DNA of 64,000 bases from Pigmentiphaga kullae (lineage in GTDB: Bacteria > Pseudomonadota > Gammaproteobacteria > Burkholderiales > Burkholderiaceae_B): positions 744,001-808,000 of the forward strand of contig NZ_SGXC01000001.1 in assembly GCF_004216695.1 (NCBI RefSeq), written 5' to 3'. Numbering within the stretch: position 1 is the first letter of the stretch; each line of letters opens with the position of its first letter. Below are positions 51,453 through 59,451 of the stretch, piece by piece. The notes under the pieces are model-generated. The model was not told the origin of the DNA, ran no database searches, and saw only the letters and a program-made list of their open reading frames with translations. The translations under genes and the position numbers were made by a program.

Positions 51453-52223
51453 ATGCAATCGAAGTCAAGGCCGGGAACGATGGATCAATACCGGGTACAA
51501 GGCCAGCTTGCCGTCGTGACCGGCGGCGCCCACGGCATCGGCCTCGCATGCGCCGGACTGCTGCGCGAAGCGGGAGCCCGGGTCGTGATCGTCGACCGCG
51601 ACGGCCCCGCCGCCCGGGCCGCCGCGCAGGCGCTGGGCGACGGCGATGCCCGGGAACTGGACGTGCGAGACGCCGGCGCGATCGGCCCCGTGTTCGCCGC
51701 CATTCGCGCGCAGCACGGCCCCATCGGCATCCTGATCAACAACGCCGGCATCTCGATCCGCAAGGGCGCCCTGGAACTGGAACTGGAGATGTGGAGGCAG
51801 GTCCTGGACGTCAACGTGACCGGCGCCTTCCTGTGCGCGCGGGAAGCGGTGCGCAACATGGACGCGGCGGGCGGCTGCATCGTCAATACCGCGTCCATCA
51901 TGGGACTGTCCGGCGGAAGCCTGTATCCCAACGCGGCCTACCATACGGCCAAGGGCGCGGTGGTCAACATGACGCGGTCGCTGGCGATCGAGTGGGCGCC
52001 GCGCCGGATCCGGGTCAACGCCGTGGCGCCGACCTGGACCCGCACCTCGTTCATCGGCGAACTCTCGGCCGACGTCCGTGCGCGCATCGATGCCCTGACT
52101 CCGCTGGGAAGGCTGGCCGAACCCGAGGACGTAGCCGAGGCCATGCTGTTCCTGGCCAGCCCCGCCGCCTCGATGATCACGGGACACATCCTTCCGGTGG
52201 ACGGCGGCTACCTCGCCCAGTAG
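51453..52223 (+). CDS. Short-chain dehydrogenase/reductase
   Basis: 256 residues. The cofactor motif is TGGAHGIGLA, NNAGIS follows beta-4, the Ser is in NTASIMG and the Tyr-Lys pair is YHTAK; the C-terminal PVDGGYLAQ is usual. Oxidises or reduces an alcohol/ketone with NAD(P). GAGGAAG seven bases before the ATG at 51453 supports that start over an ATG at 51480. Thirty-two bases after the Bug gene. Confidence 0.9.
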   Translation: MQSKSRPGTMDQYRVQGQLAVVTGGAHGIGLACAGLLREAGARVVIVDRDGPAARAAAQALGDGDARELDVRDAGAIGPVFAAIRAQHGPIGILINNAGISIRKGALELELEMWRQVLDVNVTGAFLCAREAVRNMDAAGGCIVNTASIMGLSGGSLYPNAAYHTAKGAVVNMTRSLAIEWAPRRIRVNAVAPTWTRTSFIGELSADVRARIDALTPLGRLAEPEDVAEAMLFLASPAASMITGHILPVDGGYLAQ

Positions 52224-52232
52224 ATTCCGTCC

Positions 52233-53078
52233 ATGCCTCCCGTTGCCATTGCCTGCGCCATCCTCGCCCCGCTGATCTGGGGCGCGCAACTCGTCGTCAT
52301 CAAGGTAGGCCTCGCGGCGTTCCCGCCGCTGTTCTTCGTGTCGCTGCGCTTCGCCATCCTCTCGGCCATCCTGCTGCCCTTCGTGCCCAGGCCGCGGCGC
52401 GACCAGGTGTGGCCCGTCGTCCTGATCTCCATCTTCATGGGCGGCCTGAACTTCTCGCTGATCTTCATGGGGCTGGGGCAAGGCCAGGCCAGCCTGGCCG
52501 GCGTGGCCATCCAGCTGGCAACGCCGTTCACCGTGCTGCTGGCCTGGCCGCTGCTGGGCGAGCGGCCGCCGCTGCGCGTCCTGCTGGGGGTGGTCATCGC
52601 GTTCGGCGGCGTGGCCCTGGCGACCGTCGACCCTGGCGCGCAGGTCGCGCTGCTGCCCACGCTCATGTTCGTCGGCGCGGCCTTCGGCCTGGCCATGGGC
52701 GGCGTGCTGACCAAGCGCTACGGCCCCTTCGACCCGTTCATGCTGGTCGCCTGGATGTCCACGCTGGCGCTGCCGCAGATCTTCGTCATGTCGCTGGCGA
52801 TGGAAACCGGCCAGATCGACGCGCTGCGGTCCGCCCCCGGCTCGGCCTGGCTGGCGCTGGCCTATACCGTGTTGCTGGGAGGCATCGCCGGCTTCGGGCT
52901 CTGGTTCTGGCTGATCGGCCGCTACTCGATGGCGCGCGTCGCGCCGTATGGCCTGCTGCAGACGGCGTTCGCCGTCATCACCGCCACCCTCTTCCTGGAC
53001 GAGCCGCTGACCGTCACGCTGGTGGGCGGCATGTTCCTGTGCATTGCCGGGGTCGCCATCACGCAGCGGCGGACCTGA
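52233..53078 (+). CDS. DMT-superfamily transporter (EamA type)
   Basis: 281 residues, about ten hydrophobic helices in two EamA repeats. The N-terminal PPVAIACAILAPLIWGAQLVVIK and the second-half WFWLIGRYSMARVAPYGLLQTAFAVITATLFLDEPLT are typical. Likely an exporter or importer of a metabolite in the inner membrane. It starts 9 bases after the SDR stop and converges with a hydrolase gene, 4 bases between stops. Confidence 0.9.
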   Translation: MPPVAIACAILAPLIWGAQLVVIKVGLAAFPPLFFVSLRFAILSAILLPFVPRPRRDQVWPVVLISIFMGGLNFSLIFMGLGQGQASLAGVAIQLATPFTVLLAWPLLGERPPLRVLLGVVIAFGGVALATVDPGAQVALLPTLMFVGAAFGLAMGGVLTKRYGPFDPFMLVAWMSTLALPQIFVMSLAMETGQIDALRSAPGSAWLALAYTVLLGGIAGFGLWFWLIGRYSMARVAPYGLLQTAFAVITATLFLDEPLTVTLVGGMFLCIAGVAITQRRT

Positions 53079-53082
53079 GCCG

Positions 53083-53736
53083 TCAGCCGGCCAGGTGCGC
53101 CATCACCAGCGAACGCAGCACCGGCAGCCGACCCGAGAAGAAATGGTCCGCGCCCGGGACCACGACCACCGGCTGCGTCCGGGGACGCGCCCAGTCGAAC
53201 ACCAGAGGCAGGGGCACACGCTCGTCCTGCTCGCCGTGGATGACCATCGCGTCCGGAATGTCTTCGGGCGGATCGTAGCGGCGGCGCCCCGGTATATCGC
53301 CAGCGGGCATCCCGGCCAGGCACACGCGCCAGGCCGCATCGCCGCGGTCGGCCAGGATGCGCGCCACCCTGGCCTGCACGAAAGCGCCGAAGGAAAAGCC
53401 CACCAGCGCCAATCGCGTGCCTGGGTGGGCGTCGCGCAGCGCCTGGCAGAGAGCCAGTACGTCATCGGTCTCGCCCTCGCCTTCGCCGTGCGGACCCGCG
53501 CTGCGCCCCACGCCGCGAAAGTTCGGCCGGGCGACCAGCCAGCCCGCGTCGCACAGCGCCCGCGCCAGGAACTGGGGAATCTTGTGCCGGGCGCTCCCGC
53601 CCTGCAGCGGATGAGGATGTGTGACGACCGCCAGCCCGGCCACGGGACCGCGGGGCAGGTCGAACACGACCTCCAGGTCTCCCGCCGGGCCGTCCAGCAA
53701 CGCGGTGCCGCCCTGGGTCAGATCGAGTGTTTTCAT
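53083..53736 (-). CDS. Alpha/beta hydrolase of the HPHP/RPNFRGVG type
   Basis: 217 residues. The nucleophile Ser115 lies in GFSFGAF, the acid in IHGEQDERVP and the His in PGADHFF. The N-terminal THPHPLQGG and RPNFRGVGRSAG motifs define a widespread proteobacterial hydrolase family of unknown substrate. Not clearly linked to either neighbour: 46 bases downstream of the intradiol dioxygenase on the same strand, so it may be in its operon. An ATG at 53748 would add four residues. Confidence 0.82.
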   Translation of the reverse strand: MKTLDLTQGGTALLDGPAGDLEVVFDLPRGPVAGLAVVTHPHPLQGGSARHKIPQFLARALCDAGWLVARPNFRGVGRSAGPHGEGEGETDDVLALCQALRDAHPGTRLALVGFSFGAFVQARVARILADRGDAAWRVCLAGMPAGDIPGRRRYDPPEDIPDAMVIHGEQDERVPLPLVFDWARPRTQPVVVVPGADHFFSGRLPVLRSLVMAHLAG

Positions 53737-53782
53737 GGCGGGAATCATACGCCCTGGACAGCAGCCCCTCCCGCCGGAACCG

Positions 53783-54721
53783 TCACGACCGCTCGAGCAC
53801 CGTCAGCATGGGGCGCCCACCGGTGGCCTTCTCCCGTATGGGCGGGACCGGCAGCCGCGGGGCTCCCGGCTCGATGGCCAGGGTGTGCTCCAGGCTGTAC
53901 CAGACTTCCCCCGCATTTTCCCCGAAGCGAGGATTGCGCCCGGCATGGCGCACATAGTTCCCCACCAGTGCCCGCGTCACGCCGAACTGCACGTCGCTGT
54001 CCAGGTTCGGGTCATCGTTCGAATAGACCTGGGCGAACTGCGTCTTGTAGCCTGGCTTGTGGACCAGGAAATGAATGTGGGCGGGGCGCATGTTGTGCCG
54101 GCCCTGCTTGCGCAGCAGCGCGCCCACCGGACCGTCCACCGGTATCGGATAGCCCACCGGCTTGACCGAGACGAACTCCACCATCCCGGCCGCGTCCGTG
54201 CGGAACTTCCCCCTCAGGTTCATTTCCGCCTGCGCGGGGTCCTGGTTTTCGTAGAACCCTTCGGGCGAGCAGTGCCAGACATCGACCTCGGCGTCCGCCA
54301 CGGGTAGTCCAGCCGGATCGACGACACGCACGCGGACGAGCAGCGGCACGCCGGCGGTCTCGTCGCGGACGATGCTGTCGCCACTGGCCATCGGCGGCGA
54401 ATTTTCACGCCAGAACGGGCCGAGCAGGTTGGCGGTCGTCTCGCCTCCCTGCCCGTTGTTCAGCAGGCACACCAGCGACGACAGCCCCAGCGAACCGGCA
54501 GCCAGCACCACCTCGTTGTGGGATGCCGTCGTGCGCTGTCCCAGTTGCGCGATCACCGCGCAGGCCTGCTGGAACTCGGCCTCGGTCAGCCTGACTTCGC
54601 GGGCGAACTCATGCAGATGGCGCACGGCGGCGCCCATGATCTGCCTGAAGCGCGCATCGGGCGCCCGCTCCAGCTCATCGAGCACGGCGGCCGTTACATC
54701 GGCCTGGTTTCCTATGATCAT
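53783..54721 (-). CDS. Intradiol ring-cleavage dioxygenase (catechol/hydroxyquinol 1,2-dioxygenase family)
   Basis: 312 residues. Fe(III) ligands are Tyr157 (GFYENQD), Tyr191 (GYPIPVDGP), His215 and His217 (RPAHIHF). The N-terminal helical linker domain (residues 1-100) and LLGPFWREN are characteristic. It opens a catechol or hydroxyquinol between the hydroxyls to a muconate or maleylacetate. The start at 54721 has AGGAG six bases upstream; an ATG at 54742 has none. Divergent from a MarR gene that probably represses it. Confidence 0.93.
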   Translation of the reverse strand: MIIGNQADVTAAVLDELERAPDARFRQIMGAAVRHLHEFAREVRLTEAEFQQACAVIAQLGQRTTASHNEVVLAAGSLGLSSLVCLLNNGQGGETTANLLGPFWRENSPPMASGDSIVRDETAGVPLLVRVRVVDPAGLPVADAEVDVWHCSPEGFYENQDPAQAEMNLRGKFRTDAAGMVEFVSVKPVGYPIPVDGPVGALLRKQGRHNMRPAHIHFLVHKPGYKTQFAQVYSNDDPNLDSDVQFGVTRALVGNYVRHAGRNPRFGENAGEVWYSLEHTLAIEPGAPRLPVPPIREKATGGRPMLTVLERS

Positions 54722-54738
54722 CACTTTCTCCTGCTGCT

Positions 54739-54772
54739 GCATTGACTACCGATGGACATTGCTTTTCAATGC
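54739..54772. promoter_or_regulatory. Nested inverted repeats between intradiol dioxygenase and MarR genes
   Basis: GCATTGA (54739-54745) and TCAATGC (54766-54772) are 7-bp inverted arms; nested inside is CATTG-CTTTT-CAATG (54757-54771). Their position in the divergent gap suggests a site for the MarR protein encoded from 54836. Weak, by eye. Confidence 0.35.
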
Positions 54773-54835
54773 GAGGCCGAAGGGCCGCGATGCGTGCCCT
54801 CCGTTCCCATGTTTTTTCAAAGCGCTTCGCGAACG

Positions 54836-55396
54836 ATGACTCGTACCCCGAAATCCGGCCCCGCCGCCGAGAAACCCGGCGCCGATCGACCGGCCGATGA
54901 TTCGCCTTCCCTGATCGACGACCTGAACGAGCATCCCGGCCACCTCTTCCGCCGCGCGCAGCAGATCTCCACCTCGGTCTTCTACGCGAATCTCGGGGAA
55001 CACATCACGCCCATACAGTTCGCGCTGCTGAACGCCATCCAGCATCACCCGGGCGTCGACCAGGTCACGCTGGCCAGCCTGGTCGGCCTGGACACCTCGA
55101 CCACCGCGGCCACCGCCACGCGGCTGGAGGAAAAAGGCCTGATCGAGCGGCGTCTGGAAGTCGTCCTGCGCCGACAGCGCAAGCTGTACCTGACGGGCCA
55201 GGGAGTCCGGACCATGGAAAGCATGGCCCGGGGCCTGACCGACATGCGCACGCAATTGCTTTCCCGGCTGAGCCCGTGGGAACAGGAAACCCTGATGCGC
55301 CTGCTGCGCAAGTTCGTCGAGGTGAACAACGAGTTCAGCCGGGCGCCGCTGGGAGAAGTCAGCCGGCTCCCCAAGGGCAAGCGAAACTCCGCCTGA
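54836..55396 (+). CDS. MarR-family transcriptional regulator
   Basis: 186 residues from the ATG at 54836. Winged helix: HITPIQFALLNAIQHHPGVDQVTLASLVGLDTSTTAATATRLEEKGLIERR with the wing VVLRRQRKLYLT (positions about 65-125). Upstream in-frame ATGs at 54752 and 54809 would lengthen it, but the first leaves only 30 bases for the divergent promoters and none has a good ribosome site, so the start is uncertain. Divergent from the intradiol dioxygenase. It is also the closest regulator to the paired operators at 58194-58346. Confidence 0.85.
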   Translation: MTRTPKSGPAAEKPGADRPADDSPSLIDDLNEHPGHLFRRAQQISTSVFYANLGEHITPIQFALLNAIQHHPGVDQVTLASLVGLDTSTTAATATRLEEKGLIERRLEVVLRRQRKLYLTGQGVRTMESMARGLTDMRTQLLSRLSPWEQETLMRLLRKFVEVNNEFSRAPLGEVSRLPKGKRNSA

Positions 55397-55408
55397 CGCC
55401 ATGCCGCG

Positions 55409-56401
55409 CTAGTCCAGAGTCAGGCCCACGGTACGCACCAGCGCCTCGTTCTTGCGCGAGGTCGCCGACAGATCGGCTTTCACCGTGTCCGCCTTCCTGC
55501 CCTGGGGATCCAGGCCGTTCTGGGTGAAGACGGACGCGGCCTGGGGGTGGGCCAGCGCCTTGGCAAAGGCCTCGTTCAGGGTGTCGACGACCCGGTCGGG
55601 CACCGACGACGAGGCGAACACGATGAAGCTGACCCGCGGCTGGAGTTCGGCGAAGCCCGCTTCGGCGAACGTCGGCGTGTCGGGCAGCAGCGGACTGCGG
55701 GTCGCGCCGGTAACGGCCAGGGCCTTGATCGCGCCGGTCTTGATATGGCCGAGCGCCGGCGACCCGACCCCGCCGGACACGAGCTGGACCTGGTTGGCCA
55801 CGAGATCGTTGATGGCGGCCGCATAGCCCTGGTAGGGCACGTTCACGATGTCGACCCGCGCCTGCTGCTTGATCGACTCCAGCAGCAGATGGTGCGTATT
55901 GCCGATGCCCAGCGTCCCGTAGTTCAGCTTTCCGGGATGGGCCCGGGCGTAGTCCACCATGCCCCGCAAGGTATCCGCCGGCAGTCCCTTGGAAGCGGAC
56001 AAAACGATGCGGGACTCGGCCAGGTCCACCACCGGCCGCAGGTCGGCGGCCTTGTAGGGCAGCTTCTTGAACAGATGGGGATTGAGCGTCACGATCCCGT
56101 CGTCGGCCACCAGCAGGGTGTACCCGTCGGCCGGCGCGCGCAGCGCGGCGCTGGTCGCGATGATCTGGTTGCCCCCCGGGCGATTCTCGACGACCACCGT
56201 CTGGCCGAGCGCCGTGGTCAGTTGCTGGGCCACGGTCCGCGCGGCCAGATCGGCCACACCGCCGGTCGGATACGACACGATCAATGTGATGGGCTTGGAC
56301 GGGAATTGCGCCTGCGCGTGGGCGGGTACGGCCAGCGCACAGCCCAGCGCGATCGAGGCCTTCATCATCCGTATCCGTCCTGCGGTCTTGCTGCTTTTCA
56401 T
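55409..56401 (-). CDS. Bug-family periplasmic solute receptor
   Basis: 330 residues from the ATG at 56401, preceded by GGAGGAGA. Signal peptide to about residue 31 (PAHAQAQ); mature motifs FPSKPITLIVSYPTGGVADLAAR, ENRPGGNQIIATSAALRAPADGYTLLV and VNVPYQGYAAAI. Last gene of a minus-strand operon with a ketopantoate-reductase-like enzyme and a class II aldolase; divergent, across a shared operator region, from two Rieske oxygenases and a formaldehyde dehydrogenase. Confidence 0.93.
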   Translation of the reverse strand: MKSSKTAGRIRMMKASIALGCALAVPAHAQAQFPSKPITLIVSYPTGGVADLAARTVAQQLTTALGQTVVVENRPGGNQIIATSAALRAPADGYTLLVADDGIVTLNPHLFKKLPYKAADLRPVVDLAESRIVLSASKGLPADTLRGMVDYARAHPGKLNYGTLGIGNTHHLLLESIKQQARVDIVNVPYQGYAAAINDLVANQVQLVSGGVGSPALGHIKTGAIKALAVTGATRSPLLPDTPTFAEAGFAELQPRVSFIVFASSSVPDRVVDTLNEAFAKALAHPQAASVFTQNGLDPQGRKADTVKADLSATSRKNEALVRTVGLTLD

Positions 56402-56426
56402 GTTGTCTCCTCCGGCAATGTCCGGT

Positions 56427-57350
56427 TTATCCACGACGATTTCCATTCCTGTAGGGGCCCAGGCAGGCCAGCGCCAGGTCGGCGATGGGCGTGGGCACGC
56501 CGGCACGCCGCCCCTGACTGCACAGTTCCCCGATGATCCATTCGACTTCCAGCCGCCGGCCGGCCTCCAGGTCTTCCAGCATCGAGACCTTGGCATCGGG
56601 ATTGGCCCGATCGGTAAAACGCATGGCCTTCTCGATCAAGTCCGGCGGGAGGGGTACATCCAATGCGCTCGCCACCGCCGTCGCCTCGAGCATGGCGCGT
56701 TCGAGCTGTTCCCGCAGCCGCGCGTCGCCGGTGATCGGCCCGACCGGCTGGCGCGACAGGCAGCACAGCGCGGCGGTGGCCGCCAGCATGATGAATTTCT
56801 GCCAGAGTTCCGACACGATGTCCGCCGAAAGCTCGACGGAGAAACCGGCCTCCCGGCCCGCCCGCTGGAACGCCAGCATCGCGGGCGACACATTTCCGTC
56901 CGGGTCGCCCAGCGTCAGCGTGGCCGTGGGTGTCTTGCGCTCGATCACGCCCGGCGCGACGATGTGGGACGACAGCAGCACGGTGCCCGGACAGACGCTG
57001 CCGCGCGCAAAGTGTTCGGCCAGGATCCGGTGGGCCACGATGCCGTTCTGGGTTGTCACTACCAGCGTCCCTGGCCCCACCATGGGCCGGATGGGCTGGG
57101 CGGCATTCTGCAGGTCGTAGAGCTTGACGCCGCAGATCACGACGTCTGCCGACTCCGCCCCGGGCGTGTCCGTGGCCAGCAGGTTCGACACCGTGAATTC
57201 GTCCCCGCCATGGCGGATCTTCAATCCGTGCTTCCTGATCGCCTCCAGATGCGCCCCCCGGCAGACCAGGGTCACGTCATGGGAGGCCCGGGCCATCAAC
57301 GCCCCGAAGTACCCGCCTATCCCGCCCGCGCCAAATACCACTATCTTCAT
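56427..57350 (-). CDS. Ketopantoate-reductase-family oxidoreductase
   Basis: 307 residues. The NADP(H) motif is VVFGAGGIGGYFG; the catalytic Lys is expected in SELWQKFIML and the C-terminal domain is all-helical with NPDAKVSMLEDLEAGRRLEVEWIIGEL, as in 2-dehydropantoate 2-reductases. In a catabolic operon it more likely reduces or oxidises a pathway 2-oxo/2-hydroxy acid than makes pantothenate. It lies 13 bases after the aldolase gene. Confidence 0.88.
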   Translation of the reverse strand: MKIVVFGAGGIGGYFGALMARASHDVTLVCRGAHLEAIRKHGLKIRHGGDEFTVSNLLATDTPGAESADVVICGVKLYDLQNAAQPIRPMVGPGTLVVTTQNGIVAHRILAEHFARGSVCPGTVLLSSHIVAPGVIERKTPTATLTLGDPDGNVSPAMLAFQRAGREAGFSVELSADIVSELWQKFIMLAATAALCCLSRQPVGPITGDARLREQLERAMLEATAVASALDVPLPPDLIEKAMRFTDRANPDAKVSMLEDLEAGRRLEVEWIIGELCSQGRRAGVPTPIADLALACLGPYRNGNRRG

Positions 57351-57363
57351 CGCATGCTCCCGT

Positions 57364-58176
57364 TCAATCCCTGAAGCCGGGAGCCACCCTGCCCGCCAGC
57401 CTGAGCATGGCCGGCCACTCCTTGTGGCCGAGCGGGCTCTTGCCGGTGGAATATTCGTCCAGCCTGGCATCGCTGAATCCCAGCCGGGCGATCTCCTGCG
57501 CGATGCCGCCCGGCGGCAACCGGGGCGGGTGTCCACAGGCCAGGATGTCGAGCTGCGCCTGGCAGGCCTTCTCCAGGTGCCACATGATGCTGAAGGCCTC
57601 GGCCACGGTCTTTCCGACCACCAGCGTTCCATGGTTGCGCAGCATCAGGACGATGTTGTCGCCCAGGTCGCGCGCCAGCCGGGCCCGCTCGTCCAGGCTG
57701 AGCGCAAGTCCCTCGGATTCGTGATAGCCGATCCGTCCGTGGAAGAGCATGGCATGTTGCGTCAGCGGCAGCAGCCCTTCTTCCAGCGCGGATACCGCCA
57801 TGCCCGCACGGGTATGGAGGTGCAGCACGCAGTTGGCATCCTCGCGCATGGCATGGATGGCGCTGTGGATGACGAAGCCCGCCTTGTGGACCTCGTGTTC
57901 GGAAGGCTCGACCAGCGTTCCCTCCAGATCGACCTTCAGGAGATTCGACGCCGTGATCTCGTCGAACGCCAAGCCGAATGGATTGAGCAGGAACTGATCG
58001 TGCGAACCCGGAACCCGCATGGAAATGTGCGTATAGATCAGGTCGGTCCAGCCGAAGTGGGCGACCAGGCGATAGCAGGCCGCAAGGTCGACGCGGGCAA
58101 GCCGCTCGGACGTCATGCCGGATGGCGGCTCGCTCCCTCGCCGCGGACGGCTACCTGTCTCATCCATGTCATTCAT
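57364..58176 (-). CDS. Class II aldolase/adducin-family protein
   Basis: 270 residues. The metal-binding HLHT and a later His in RNHGTL, with the acidic residue in the first domain, match the L-fuculose-phosphate aldolase fold. Related bacterial enzymes cleave, decarboxylate or epimerise hydroxy-oxo acids. GGAG nine bases before the ATG at 58176; the operator 58194-58213 sits directly upstream. First gene of the minus-strand operon. Confidence 0.88.
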   Translation of the reverse strand: MNDMDETGSRPRRGSEPPSGMTSERLARVDLAACYRLVAHFGWTDLIYTHISMRVPGSHDQFLLNPFGLAFDEITASNLLKVDLEGTLVEPSEHEVHKAGFVIHSAIHAMREDANCVLHLHTRAGMAVSALEEGLLPLTQHAMLFHGRIGYHESEGLALSLDERARLARDLGDNIVLMLRNHGTLVVGKTVAEAFSIMWHLEKACQAQLDILACGHPPRLPPGGIAQEIARLGFSDARLDEYSTGKSPLGHKEWPAMLRLAGRVAPGFRD

Positions 58177-58193
58177 GCTTTCTTCTCCGGAAG

Positions 58194-58213
58194 CAATTCA
58201 GCTTACTGAATTG
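58194..58213. promoter_or_regulatory. Operator 1: 20-bp perfect-arm inverted repeat before the aldolase operon
   Basis: Arms CAATTCAG and CTGAATTG around CTTA. It ends 18 bases upstream of the aldolase ATG, a position where a repressor would block transcription. Same ATTCAG-N4-CTGAAT core as the site at 58331-58346. Confidence 0.65.
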
Positions 58214-58300
58214 AAGCTAGCATAGCGACAGCGAGAGGCTGCAACAAGAGCATTATCAGTTCACGTTTACCCTTAATACATGGGCTTTTTCAGCCGTATC

Positions 58301-58346
58301 TTGCTTTCCAAAATGGCTTTGCATAAACTGATTCAGTGTACTGAAT
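58301..58346 (+). promoter_or_regulatory. Promoter with operator 2 before the tandem Rieske operon
   Basis: A -35 like TTGCTT (58301-58306), 17-base spacer and -10 like TAAACT (58324-58329) are followed at once by the inverted repeat ATTCAGT-GT-ACTGAAT (58331-58346). It shares its ATTCAG-N4-CTGAAT core with operator 1, so one regulator probably controls both divergent operons. AAGGAGA precedes the ATG at 58377. The rest of the 200-base gap (58214-58300) shows nothing further. Confidence 0.6.
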
Positions 58347-58376
58347 TGCAATATCAGGAATGCGAAGGAGACCGCA

Positions 58377-59441
58377 ATGAAACATGACGGCGAAGCGACC
58401 GCGCGAACTTCATCGCCCGCGCTCCCGAAAAACCGCTGGCATGTCGCCGGTTTTTCCTGGGAACTCCAGAGGCAGCCCATCGCAAGAACCCTGCTCGGGC
58501 ATCCGGTCGTCCTCTTCAGGGCCGCGGACGGGGTCGCTGCGCTGGAAGACCGGTGCTGCCACCGCCACCTGCCGCTTTCGCTGGGAACGGTCGAAGACCG
58601 CGGACTGCGCTGCGGCTATCACGGCCTGCTCTACGACGCGCGGGGAGCCTGTATCGAAGTCCCGGGACAAGCCACCGTTCCCCCCCGCGCCAGGGTCCGA
58701 AGCCATCCCCTGCGCGAGCAGAACCAGATCCTCTGGATCTGGCTGGGCGACGACGAGGCCACCGCGCCGCCACCGGACTATGGCGTGCACGACGACGACC
58801 GCTATCGCTTCCGCGGCGGCGTCGTTCACTACGACGCTCCCAGCCAGTTGGTGCACGACAACCTGCTGGATCTCAGCCATCTCGCTTATGTGCACCTCAA
58901 GACCATAGGCGGCGATCCGGGCCTGCACATGCACGCGCCCATCCAGGTCGAGCAATCCGGCGACACCTTGCGGATCGTCCGTCTGATGCCCGATTCCGAT
59001 CCGCCCCCCACCTACGGGCTGGCCTGGCCGTTCGCAGGCAAGGTGGACCGCTGGCAGGAAATCGAATTCCACGGCAGTCACCTGCTGATATGGGCCGGCG
59101 CCATGGATGCCGGGTCGGGCGCGCTGGACGATCCGGACCGGGGCGGCCTGCACATCCGCGGCTTCCATGGCGTGACGCCGGAAACGGAAACGACCTGCCA
59201 TTACTTCTGGACGGTCGCCACCAATCCCCATCCCGGCATGCCGGACATGACGGATGCCATCCGCGAGCAGGTCGAACTGACATTCAACGAAGACAAGGCG
59301 GTCATCGAAGCCCAGCACCGCAACATGCGGCGATTCGCCGGCGCCCCGGCGGTCGACATCCGCGTGGACGTCGGCCCCAATCGCGCGCGCCGGCTGCAGG
59401 CCGAGGCAGCGTCACGGACGGTCAACGCCCATCAAACGTAA
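58377..59441 (+). CDS. VanA-type Rieske oxygenase, first of tandem pair
   Basis: 354 residues. Rieske ligands are Cys60/His62 (in CCHRHLPLS) and Cys79/His82 (CGYHG); the normally Pro residue between Cys and His is a second Cys (C-C-H). The mononuclear site is NLLDLSHLAYVH with Asp165, His168 and His173. Probably an O-demethylase needing a separate reductase, none of which is in the window. Start is fixed by AAGGAGA 7 bases upstream. Followed after 10 bases by a paralogous oxygenase. Confidence 0.9.
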   Translation: MKHDGEATARTSSPALPKNRWHVAGFSWELQRQPIARTLLGHPVVLFRAADGVAALEDRCCHRHLPLSLGTVEDRGLRCGYHGLLYDARGACIEVPGQATVPPRARVRSHPLREQNQILWIWLGDDEATAPPPDYGVHDDDRYRFRGGVVHYDAPSQLVHDNLLDLSHLAYVHLKTIGGDPGLHMHAPIQVEQSGDTLRIVRLMPDSDPPPTYGLAWPFAGKVDRWQEIEFHGSHLLIWAGAMDAGSGALDDPDRGGLHIRGFHGVTPETETTCHYFWTVATNPHPGMPDMTDAIREQVELTFNEDKAVIEAQHRNMRRFAGAPAVDIRVDVGPNRARRLQAEAASRTVNAHQT

Positions 59442-59451
59442 GGAGCAACTC

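Noticed and set aside
53783-54742. Longer start for the intradiol dioxygenase at 54742
   Set aside because: No ribosome site, whereas AGGAG is correctly spaced before the ATG at 54721.
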